From Stenotrophomonas maltophilia (GTDB lineage Bacteria > Pseudomonadota > Gammaproteobacteria > Xanthomonadales > Xanthomonadaceae): DNA of 64,000 nucleotides. Below, piece after piece: positions 43,671 to 56,000 of this stretch (its first letter is position 1; each line of letters starts with the position of its first letter). Both the position numbers and the translations under genes were made by a program. Location: NCBI RefSeq assembly GCF_002799155.1, contig NZ_NERD01000002.1:2976001-3040000 (forward strand), written 5' to 3'. The notes beneath the pieces are model-generated. The model was not told the origin of the DNA and made no database searches. It saw nothing but the letters and a program-made list of their open reading frames with translations.

Positions 43671-45641
43671 TCAGTTCTGCTTGGCCACGCGCAGCACCTT
43701 CGGGGTGACGAACACCAGCAGCTCGGCCTTGTCCTTGTTGCGACCGCGCTTCTTGAACAGGTTGCCCAGGAACGGCACGTCGCCCAGGAACGGCACCTTG
43801 CTGATGCTGTTGCGATCGGTGAACTCGTAGACGCCACCGATCACCACGGTCTGCCCATCCTCGACCAGCACCGCGGTGTTGACTTCGCGTCGGTTGATCG
43901 ACGGCACGGTGCCGTAGCCCTCCAGCTGGATCAGCTGGTCGACTTCGTCCTTCTTCACCTGCATGTTGAGGAACACGCGGTTGTCGTTGGTGATGGTCGG
44001 GGTGACCTTCAGCTCCAGCACCACTTCCTTGAACTGGACGTTCGGGGTCGCCACGCCGCCAGCGGTACCACCGCTGATGGTGACGTAGCCGATTTCCTTG
44101 CCCTGCTTGATCATCGCTTCGCGCTGGTTGGTGGTGACCACGCGCGGGTTGGAGATCACCTCGCCTCGCGACTCCTGCTGCATGGCCGACAGCTCCACGT
44201 CCAGCAGGTAACCGGCATTGAGGATCGACAGCGCCAGCGAACCCGGGTTGCTGGCGGCAGCCACCGGCAGGTTCCAGTTCAGGCCACGGGTGATCGCCGA
44301 GCCGGACTTCACCGGCGGCGGGCCGATCCGGCCACCCGCTTCCCAGTCACGCTCGGCCTTGGCATTGGCCAGGTCGGTTGCGACCTGCGACTTGCGGGTC
44401 TCGGCATTGGCATCCAGGCTGCCACTGAAGTACACGTTGTCACGGCTGCCGCTGACACCGAACTTCGCGCCCAGCTCGCGGGCGAAGGTATCGGTGGCGA
44501 TGACGATGCGGCTTTCGATCAGCACCTGGTCGACCGGGCGGTCGATCACGTTGATCAGCTCGCGCATGCGCGCGATCTTCTTCGGGATGTCGCTGATCAT
44601 CAGCGTGTTGGTGCGTTCGTCGGCCACGATGCGGCCGCGCGAGGACAGGAAGCCACTGTCTTCCTGCGAGGAGCTGCCCGAACCACCACCACTGCCACCA
44701 CCACCGCCGCCGCCGATGCCCTTGGCCTCGGTCAGCGCTTTGAAGATCTGCGTGGCGCTGTGGTAGTTGATCTGGATGTAGTCGGTCTGCAGGTCTTCGC
44801 GGTTCTCGATGGCGATGCGCGCGTCTTCCTTTTCCTGCTCGAACTTGGCCAGTTCGGCCTGCGGCGCCACCCAGATCACGCTGCCGTCGCGACGCTTGTC
44901 CAGGCCCTTGGCGCGCAGGACGATGTCCAGCGCCTGGTCCCACGGCACATTGACCAGGCGCAGGGTCACGTTGCCCTGCACCGAGTCGGACGCCACCACG
45001 TTCAGGTTGGACTCCTCGGCGATCAACTGCAGCACGGTGCGCACCGGCACGTCCTGGAAGTTGAAGGTCACCGGCTTGCCGGTGAAGCCGCGCTGGCCGA
45101 CGGCCTTGGCCGCCTGGGTGACGCTGCCGGCGGTGACCGCACCCACGGCGGCCTGGGCCTGCCGCGGGCTGATCTCGACCACGTACTCGTTGCCGCTCTG
45201 GTAGGCCAGCGATTCCACGGCGCCGCCAGTGCTCAGCACCAGCTGGGTACCGGCACCGGACGGCTTGGCGTCGATGCGCTGCACCGGCGTGGCGAAGTCG
45301 GTGACGTTCATCGGCTTCTGCAGGTTGGCCGGTAGCCGGGCATTGCCAACGTCGACCACGACGCTGTTGCCCTGCGTGCGCAGGTCAGGAATCGCGCCCT
45401 GCCCGTCGAACTGCACGATCAGGCGCCCGGCGCCGTCATCGCCACGCTTGAAATCGATCTTGGACACCGACAGGCCAGCCGGCGCGGCGGCCGGTGCCAC
45501 GGTGGCGCCCACCGGCTTTTCCGCCGGTGCGGCAGCCAGCGCCGGAGCGCAGGCCAGCATCAGCGCGACTCCCAGCGCGCTGACACGGTTCAAGGTAGAG
45601 CGCCGGATGGGACGCAGCCCCTTGGCTTGGTGAAAGGTCAT
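43671..45641 (-). CDS. pilQ: Type IV pilus secretin PilQ
   Basis: 656 residues. Forms the outer-membrane pore for the type IV pilus. A signal peptide ends near residue 38 (CAPALAAAPA). One AMIN-type peptidoglycan-binding domain is followed by an STN/N0 domain (VTFNFQDVPVRTVLQLIAEESNLNVV) and an N1 domain. A Gly/Ser-rich loop (GGGGGGSGGGSGSSSQEDSG) precedes the secretin domain, which ends at VPFLGDVPFLGNLFKKRGRNKDKAELLVFVTPKVL. Pseudomonas PilQ has two AMIN domains and is longer (about 710), so the N-terminal region is shortened here. It is last of pilMNOPQ, 21 bases after pilP. Confidence 0.96.
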   Translation of the reverse strand: MTFHQAKGLRPIRRSTLNRVSALGVALMLACAPALAAAPAEKPVGATVAPAAAPAGLSVSKIDFKRGDDGAGRLIVQFDGQGAIPDLRTQGNSVVVDVGNARLPANLQKPMNVTDFATPVQRIDAKPSGAGTQLVLSTGGAVESLAYQSGNEYVVEISPRQAQAAVGAVTAGSVTQAAKAVGQRGFTGKPVTFNFQDVPVRTVLQLIAEESNLNVVASDSVQGNVTLRLVNVPWDQALDIVLRAKGLDKRRDGSVIWVAPQAELAKFEQEKEDARIAIENREDLQTDYIQINYHSATQIFKALTEAKGIGGGGGGGSGGGSGSSSQEDSGFLSSRGRIVADERTNTLMISDIPKKIARMRELINVIDRPVDQVLIESRIVIATDTFARELGAKFGVSGSRDNVYFSGSLDANAETRKSQVATDLANAKAERDWEAGGRIGPPPVKSGSAITRGLNWNLPVAAASNPGSLALSILNAGYLLDVELSAMQQESRGEVISNPRVVTTNQREAMIKQGKEIGYVTISGGTAGGVATPNVQFKEVVLELKVTPTITNDNRVFLNMQVKKDEVDQLIQLEGYGTVPSINRREVNTAVLVEDGQTVVIGGVYEFTDRNSISKVPFLGDVPFLGNLFKKRGRNKDKAELLVFVTPKVLRVAKQN

Positions 45642-45662
45642 CGTGCTATCCCCAGTAAACGA

Positions 45663-46199
45663 TCATTGATCTTCAAGCGAGAGCGTTGCCGGCCGTTCCA
45701 GCCAGCCACCCGCGCCATCCGGCACCAGTTCGATCAGCTCCACGCGGTCTTCGAAGACCGCCGTGACCCGCCCGTCGCTCTGCCCCAGGTAACCGCCCGG
45801 GCGAACCCGGTAGGTAACCTTGTCCGGCCCCATCACCAGCGCCACGGTGCCTGCACCGGTGCCGATGGTGCCGACCATGTCCAGCGCATCCAGCGGGAAG
45901 CCTTCCAACGGCTCCTTGCGCCGGTTCGGGTCCGGTCGCAATCCGCCATTCCCCTGCTGCGGATTGGTCCAGGCATCGGTGAACGGATCGCGCATGCCCT
46001 GCGCGGAGTATTCAAAGGTCTCGAACTGCTGCATCACCGGCAGTGGCTCCAGCGGTTGCGCCGGTCGCGCACGCTCGCCTTCCACCCATTTCTCAAGGTT
46101 CGGTGCGTCGCCGGGCGTGCTGGTCACGCCACGGCCGCAACCGGCCAGCAGCAGCACAGCCAGCACCATCGCACCACGTACGGTCTGCGCGCGCATCAC
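45663..46199 (-). CDS. pilP: Type IV pilus assembly lipoprotein PilP
   Basis: 178 residues. The lipobox LAGC comes after about 21 residues. A flexible region and the small beta domain (YSAQGMRDPFTDAW, then LDALDMVGTIGTGAGTVALVMGPDKVTYRVRPGGYLGQSDGRVT) bind PilQ. PilP bridges the PilN/PilO inner-membrane complex to the secretin. The start codon is GTG at 46199, seven bases from AGGAGG and overlapping the pilO stop, or ATG one codon later. Confidence 0.94.
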   Translation of the reverse strand: MMRAQTVRGAMVLAVLLLAGCGRGVTSTPGDAPNLEKWVEGERARPAQPLEPLPVMQQFETFEYSAQGMRDPFTDAWTNPQQGNGGLRPDPNRRKEPLEGFPLDALDMVGTIGTGAGTVALVMGPDKVTYRVRPGGYLGQSDGRVTAVFEDRVELIELVPDGAGGWLERPATLSLEDQ

Positions 46200-46852
46200 T
46201 TCTTGCCCTCCTTGCCAGCGTCGGATGCCTGCTGCGCCTGCACTTCGGTCTCGTCCAGGTAGCGGTAGGTCTTGACCGTACCGGACAGTTCCAGTGCACC
46301 GCTGCGGACGTTGCCGCCGGTCTTTTCCTTGGGCTTGAGGTTGATGTCATGCATGGTCAGGATCACCACCCGCGGCAGCGAGGCCACGCCACTGACGAAC
46401 GCACCGAACTGGTGGTAACTGCCCACCATGCGCAGCTTGATCGGCTTCTCGGCGTAGAACTCCTTGATCTGCTCCTGCTCCGGCTCGAACAGCTCGTTGG
46501 TCAGGCCGCTGGACAGCGCGGTCTGCGAGATGTCGATGATCAGGTCGGGCATTTCGGTCTTGCTCGGCAGCTGCCGCAGCATCTGCTGCAGCACCTGCTC
46601 CATCTGCGCCAGTTGCTGTTTCAGCGGCCCCAGGTTCACCGCGCGTTCCTGCTGCTTGGTGAACTCGGCGCGCAGCTCGGTTTCCTTCGATTCCAGCCCG
46701 GCCAGTTCCTCGCGCTTGCCGCTGATCAGCAGCATCCACGCCACGAACATGATGACCAGCGCCAGCAACGAGCAGAAGACGATCTTGGCCTTCTGCGGCC
46801 AGTTGCCGATGTCGTTGAAATCCAGGTTCTTGAGGTCGATCTTCTGGCTCAT
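46196..46852 (-). CDS. pilO: Type IV pilus alignment protein PilO
   Basis: 218 residues. One membrane helix (about 21-42, KIVFCSLLALVIMFVAWMLLI) is followed by a coiled coil and a ferredoxin-like periplasmic domain. It pairs with PilN to form the alignment subcomplex between the PilM/PilC platform and PilP/PilQ. It overlaps pilN by 4 bases. Confidence 0.94.
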   Translation of the reverse strand: MSQKIDLKNLDFNDIGNWPQKAKIVFCSLLALVIMFVAWMLLISGKREELAGLESKETELRAEFTKQQERAVNLGPLKQQLAQMEQVLQQMLRQLPSKTEMPDLIIDISQTALSSGLTNELFEPEQEQIKEFYAEKPIKLRMVGSYHQFGAFVSGVASLPRVVILTMHDINLKPKEKTGGNVRSGALELSGTVKTYRYLDETEVQAQQASDAGKEGKK

Positions 46853-47720
46853 GCGCGGTCCCCCTGCAGCAGCGCATTGAAGGCCTGCGGCGGCTGCGCC
46901 AGGCGGCTGCCCTCGGGCTTCGGGGCAGGTGCCGGGGCCGGAGCGGCCGGCTGGTTCGGTTTGGCCGGAGTGGCCGACGGTGCAGCGGCCGGTGCGGCGG
47001 GAGCCGCTGCCGGCTGGCCCGGTGCGGGAGCCGCAGGCGTCGCGGCATCCGGACCTGCGGCCAACGGAGCCACCGGGGCCGGCGCAGCCGTCGCCACCGA
47101 GCCATCGGCGTTCAGGCCCGGCGTCGCCGAAACCTCTTCGCTCTGTGCCGGCAGCTTCACCTTGACCACGAACACATACGGCAGCGCCTTGATGTCGGCC
47201 AGCGGGCCGACCTTGCCGTCCTTGTCCTTCTCCGGGTCACGCGCTTCGATGATCGACAGCTCCGGGTTGGTCATCCAGCCGGACGTCTCCAGGTTGCGCA
47301 TGTACGCCGAAACGCGGGCATTGGACTGGGTGCGCCCTTCCAGCGTCAGCACATCCCCTTCCTGCTTCAGCGCGGTCAGCACCACGCCGTCGGGGATGGT
47401 GCGCACCAGCGCGTCGAACAGGTGGACCATCTGCGAGCGCTTGGCCTGCAGCTCCTCGATCACCTTCTTGCGGGCCAGCAGGCGTTCCTTCTGCGCGTCG
47501 AGGCGGTCGATCTCCTTGTTCTGTTCCTTGACCTTCTCGATCTCGGCTTCCAGATAGGCGTTGCGGTCCATCTGGCCGCTCACCTGGCGGTCGTAATAGA
47601 ACCAGATCATCAGCGACAGCAGCAGGCCACCGACAGCGGCCATGCCCAGCATTGCGTAGAACTCGCGCTGGCGTTGCTTGCGCCGCTCGGCGCGCCAGGG
47701 CAATAGATTGATGCGTGCCA

Positions 47721-47721
<1 letters not shown>
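46849..47721 (-). CDS. pilN: Type IV pilus alignment protein PilN, with extended C terminus
   Basis: 290 residues. The N-terminal MARINLLPWRAERRKQRQ is the conserved segment that binds PilM. A membrane helix (about 24-44), a coiled coil and a ferredoxin-like domain follow. PilN proteins usually stop near 180-210 residues. Here about 80 more residues, almost all Ala/Pro (PAPAPAPKPEGSRLAQPP at the end), are added in the periplasm. The start overlaps the pilM stop by one base. Confidence 0.94.
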
Positions 47722-51410
<3,689 letters not shown>

Positions 51411-51424
51411 GGAAGAATGTTGGG

Positions 51425-51447
51425 GGTGCCAACCGTGGGTTGGCACC
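51425..51447. terminator. Hairpin after mrcA
   Basis: A perfect 10-bp stem, GGTGCCAACC/GGTTGGCACC, with loop GTG, lies 14 bases after the mrcA stop. It resembles SMAG palindromes, lacks a GTAG head and has no U-run. Confidence 0.68.
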
Positions 51448-51519
51448 TCCGCGGAATACCCACGCAGATGTCACATCCGTGCGCTAGTCTGTAGCCAGGT
51501 CGCAACAGGGAGTCATCGC

Positions 51520-52164
51520 ATGCATCGCGCCCGTCAGCATGCTGCCAGCCAGACCCGCGAGCGGCGCCACCGCCTCGCCCACGAAGCCGCCCGCCTGATG
51601 GCCGAAGGCGGCATCCGCGACTACCACCAGGCCAAGTTGAAGGCCGCCAGCCGGCTCGGCATCCACGACGATGCCTCCCTGCCCCGCAACACCGAGATCG
51701 AGGACGCCCTGCGCGAGTACCAGCGGCTGTTCTCCGGGCCCCGGCACGGCAACGAACTGCAGCGCCGCCGCGAGGCCGCGATGCGCGCGCTGGAGTTCCT
51801 GCACGGCTTCGCCCCGCGCCTGGCCGGTCCCGTGCTGGACGGCACCGCCGACGCGAACAGCCCCGTGCAGCTGCACCTGCACAGCGACGACCCGGAGGCC
51901 GTGCACCGCTTCCTGGACGAACACGGCATTCCTGCCGAATCGCGCACGCGTCGCCTGCGCATGGACCGCGAGCGATGCCTGGACGTGCCGGTGTGGGTGT
52001 TCAGTGCCGAGGAGCTGACCTTCGACCTGGCCGTGCTGCCGTATGACGCCCTGCGCCAGGCACCGTTGTCGCCGGTGGATGAGAAGCCGATGCGGCGCGC
52101 GTCCGTGGCGCAGTTGCGGCAGGTGCTGGCCGAGGTGGAGATCACTGCGTACATCGGCGGGTGA
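51520..52164 (+). CDS. Conserved hypothetical protein, 214 residues
   Basis: No family was recognised. The first 60 residues are Arg/His/Ala-rich (RERRHRLAHEAARLMAEGG, then YHQAKLKAASRLGI). The rest contains a helical RREAAMRALEFLHGFAPRLAGPVLDG and a DPEAVHRFLDEHGIPAE stretch. It has no signal or membrane segment, so it is probably cytoplasmic. The layout (LAGPVLDGTADANSPVQLHLHSDD) faintly recalls nucleotidyltransferase folds, but no catalytic GS/DxD motif is clear. ATG at 51520 is preceded by AGGGAG. It stands alone between mrcA and the adhesin island. Confidence 0.6.
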   Translation: MHRARQHAASQTRERRHRLAHEAARLMAEGGIRDYHQAKLKAASRLGIHDDASLPRNTEIEDALREYQRLFSGPRHGNELQRRREAAMRALEFLHGFAPRLAGPVLDGTADANSPVQLHLHSDDPEAVHRFLDEHGIPAESRTRRLRMDRERCLDVPVWVFSAEELTFDLAVLPYDALRQAPLSPVDEKPMRRASVAQLRQVLAEVEITAYIGG

Positions 52165-52166
52165 CG

Positions 52167-52206
52167 GTAGCTCCGGCCTTGGTCGGTGCGGGCCGTTGGT
52201 CCGCAC
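52167..52206. repeat. GTAG-headed SMAG-like repeat and short hairpin
   Basis: GTAG at 52167 begins an imperfect CCGGCC-TTGG-TCGG element. It is followed by GTGCGG (52187-52192) and CCGCAC (52201-52206) as a second stem. It lies between two converging hypothetical genes and is a likely transcript end. Confidence 0.5.
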
Positions 52207-52265
52207 GGCGCTTCAGGCGTCCGGATACCTGACCGAAGAGCAGTCGAGCATGGCTCCAGCCTCCC

Positions 52266-53009
52266 CTACCGGAGCTCATGCGGCTCCTTGGCATCGCCGG
52301 TCAGCAGGCGTGCCAGCCACGGCGCACCCGCGCGCCGTGGATACTCCATCATCATCCGGGCGTGCATGTCCTGCAGGTCAGCCAACAGCCAGGTCTGGTT
52401 GTAGACGTCGCCGAACGCGTCGGACCAGGCCGTCTGTATCCGCGCGCGCTCCCCCCCGTTGAGATTGGGCATCCTGTCCAGCGGTACCTCCAGCACCGGC
52501 GCCAGCCCCTCGTTGATGGCGGTGTTTTCCGCCTGCGCTGCGCGGAGCAGTGACAGCCGATGCTTCAGCTGCCAGCACGGGTATGGGAAGCAGCTGCCCG
52601 TGGCTTCGATGTACGCCGCCATGTCGGCCAGCATATGGGCTTTCAGCTGCCACACCATCGCACTGTCCAGCAGCTCCCGTACCCGCATCGTGCGCAGCGT
52701 ACCGGCCCGGACTTCTTCTGGCGTGGTGAACGGCTCACCGGGTGTGGTGCCGCCATGCTGCACCAGCACGATGCGATGGATCGCCTCGCCGGTGATGTTC
52801 TCCACGCGCAGCGCTGCCACCTCCGGGTGCACGCGCGGCGGCGGCACGCTCACCACCCGCCAGTGGTACCAGAGCACCAGCACCATGCCGGTCAGGCACA
52901 GCAGGGTGAACAGGACCCAGCTGTCCAGATTGCGGGTGTAGTAGAAGTACCGCGCCCGCCACCGATAGAACGTGCGGTAGCTGATGAATCGACTCACCCA
53001 TCGGTACAT
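52266..53009 (-). CDS. Single-pass membrane protein downstream of the trimeric autotransporter
   Basis: 247 residues, no family recognised. ATG at 53009 was chosen because GAGGAG stands six bases upstream; in-frame ATGs lie at 53015 and 53075. The first 30 residues are basic and aromatic (FYRWRARYFYYTRNLD). A membrane helix spans 31-49 (WVLFTLLCLTGMVLVLWYH), so the remaining 200 residues should lie in the periplasm. Two close cysteines, C140 and C145 (GSCFPYPC), could form a disulfide. It starts 70 bases after the adhesin stop on the same strand, with no terminator seen between. A helper role for the adhesin, like the SadB or TpgA proteins of other species, is inference. Confidence 0.65.
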   Translation of the reverse strand: MYRWVSRFISYRTFYRWRARYFYYTRNLDSWVLFTLLCLTGMVLVLWYHWRVVSVPPPRVHPEVAALRVENITGEAIHRIVLVQHGGTTPGEPFTTPEEVRAGTLRTMRVRELLDSAMVWQLKAHMLADMAAYIEATGSCFPYPCWQLKHRLSLLRAAQAENTAINEGLAPVLEVPLDRMPNLNGGERARIQTAWSDAFGDVYNQTWLLADLQDMHARMMMEYPRRAGAPWLARLLTGDAKEPHELR

Positions 53010-53078
53010 CGCCATCTCCTCGGCAAGGACCCCGGCGCGACGGGGTGGATTACGCGCGTCACGCCAGGGCTCCATGAC

Positions 53079-56000
53079 TTACCAGCCGATGCCCACACCG
53101 ACGCCCATGCTGCGCTCACCGCTGTTGGTGAACGCACCATTGAGGCTGAAGGTGGCCGAGCCCTTCTCGTTGAGCACGCGCTGGTAGCCCACCGCCATGG
53201 CCGACTCACCCTCGCTGTAGCCCACACCCGCACCGAGGCGGTTGTAGGTCGCCAGGCCGGCGGTGTTCATCGCCATCGCCGTCTGCGCACTGCTCATCGC
53301 CGCCATGCGGTTGAAGCGCTTGTCCATCTTGTCCAGGCGGCGCTCGAAGTTGCTGATCGCCCCATCGGTGTACTCGTTGGCGCGGGCCAGCATCTTCTCC
53401 AGCTCGGCGGTGTCGACCTGCGGCTTCGGCGATTCGTCCCTGTTGGCCTTCGGCTGCGGCGTGGGCTTGTCACCCTCGCCTACCGAGGCAACCTGCTGGG
53501 AGTCCTTGCCTTCCGGTACCACAGGAGTTTCCTCGGCCTGCGGCTTCGGAACCGAGGACGACGCCAGGGCACGCGGTGCCGGGGCATCGTCGATGCGCTG
53601 CTCCAGACCGTCCATGCGGCCATTGAGCTGCTGCTGCATCGAATGCAGCTGGCCACCGTTGACCGCATCACGGCTGCCGGCCGCGATCAGGCCGTTGGCC
53701 ACGTTGGAGATGACCATGCCGTTGGCGCCGGCGAGGGTGAGCTGGTTGACGCCGTCGGCGCGGACCGAAGGTGAATCCTGGAAAATCGAACTGAGCTGAC
53801 CTTCCACCTTGTCCGCGCGACGGCCGGCAGTGATGACGGCGCCATCGAGTGCCATCAGTGCATCTTCGACGGTGCTCTGCGTTCCGCCTTGCACCGTATA
53901 GGTCGGGGCGATGATGTTGCCGTTGCCGTCCATGCCTGCGCCGCCCCCGAGAGTGGCGAGGGAATCCTTGAGCTGGGAGACAGTGGTGGCGTTGTGGTCG
54001 GCTGTACCTCGGGCAATGTTGGTCAGACGACGTTGAGTTGTAGCATTGCCAAAAGACGCGGTTCCAGGCTCGTCTGCAGCGGAGTCTGCACCCAATGCCA
54101 TGGAGCCAATAGCAGAGTCTCCAACCACAGCGCCCGCTCCGATCGCAACTCCGTTGTTTGCATGCACCTGAGCACCTGCTCCCATCGCAAAACCATCCGA
54201 GGCGCCACCAGCGACTCCAGCTCCACGGCCCACTGCCACTGAGTTCTTTCCAACGGCTGTTGCGAATGCTCCCAATGCGGTGCCTCCTTCAGCTCCGGCC
54301 TTCGCTGAATCACCAATAGCCACTCCAAGCAAGGCCGCCTCTGCGCGCTCACTGAATGAGTCAACACCCACGCTCACATAGTGATTGGCGCTCTCCAAAT
54401 CCGCAATTCGACTATTCGTCGAGTGGAGCTGACGGCCCGACACGGCCTCTGTGCTACTGGCATCAATGGAGCCATCCGCAACACCACTGATCTTCCGATT
54501 GGCATTGGCGCTGTTGCGCACATCCAAGATCGTGCCACTGTTCTTCTCGCCCAAACGCACACTCCCAGACGCAGATCCTTGGGCCACCAGCCCGCCCAGT
54601 GCCGTTGTCTCAGCCAGCGCCTTGGCGGCATCCGTCTTTGCCACGCCAGCTTCCGTACCCGCAGACCTGGCAATGCCCTCCACCGTCGCCACCTTGTCAT
54701 TGGTCACGTTTAGCTGCCTGCCGTTGACGGCCTCATAGCTGCTGGCGCTGACTACTCCATCAGCCACACCGGTCAGCTTCCGATTCGCGTTTGCGCTGTT
54801 GCGTATATCCAGCACGGCGCCGCTGTTCTTCTCGCCAACACGAACGTTGCCGTTGACAGCCACTTGACCGACAAGACCCTTCAAGACTCCAGTATCAGCC
54901 AATGCCGTGTCCGCGCTGTCCTTCGCTGCGCTGGCTGCCGTCTGTGCCGAGTTCACGTTCGCGTTGGTTTCATGGAGCTGCTTGCCGGTCACGGCATCGT
55001 TGCTGGTCGCGCTGATGGCCCCGTCGGCGACGCCGACGATCCTGCGGTTCGCATTGGCACTGTTGCGCACATCCAGCTGCGTGCCACTGTTCTTCTGTCC
55101 CAGGCGAACACTCTCATTGGCAGCGGTCTGGCTGACGAGGCCACCCAGCGCCACCGTTTCGGCCAGCGCATTGCCCGATTCCACCTTTGCAGCGTTGGCG
55201 GTGGTCGTCGCTCCGTCAGCTGCTGTCTGGGCCTTGGTCACGGCCTGGTTGGTGGCATGAAGCTGGTTACCGGTGATGGCATCTGTGCTGCCGGCCCCCA
55301 CTGCGCCATCGGCGATGTACTGGATCTTCCGCTTCCTGCTGGCGCTGCCGACCGATACCGAATTGGCTGACGCGGTCACCGCACCTGCACCCAGCGCAAC
55401 GGCATTCTCATGTGAGGCCTGAGCGCGGTCACCCAGCGCCACGGAGCTGGTGTTCGAAGCCTTGGCCAGATTGCCCAGCGCACTGGCGAACTTTGCCGTC
55501 GCCTCGCTACCGCGACCCAGTGCCGTTGCCTGGCTGGCGACTGCCTTGCTCAGATAGCCGACCGCCGTAGCGTGCTCAGCCTGGGCTTTAGCGTCACCGC
55601 CTACAGCAATCGAGAAGTTTCCGCTTGCGTTTGCACGGAAGCCGGTTGCAACGGCACCGTTGGCGCTACGGGTTCCGGCACCGACCGAGACACCCGCGTT
55701 CTGGTTCGCCACCTTGTTGCCGTCCGCATCCACGCCAGCGCGCGCGTCGTCGCCCAACGCTACGCTGCGGCCGTTGTACGCTTTGGCGTTGTTGCCGAGT
55801 GCGGTGCTGACGCCGTAGCTACCATTCTCTGCGGTGGCACCTTTGCCCAAAGCCAAGGTCGTTGCATCGATGCGGTTCGTCGCGGCCTGTGCAATTGACT
55901 TCACCGCGGCCAGCTCACCCGTCACATCGCCTGCGGTCTTCTCCACGGCCGTGAGCCGGGTATTGGTCTGGAACAACTGGTTGCCAGTGATGGCATCGGT

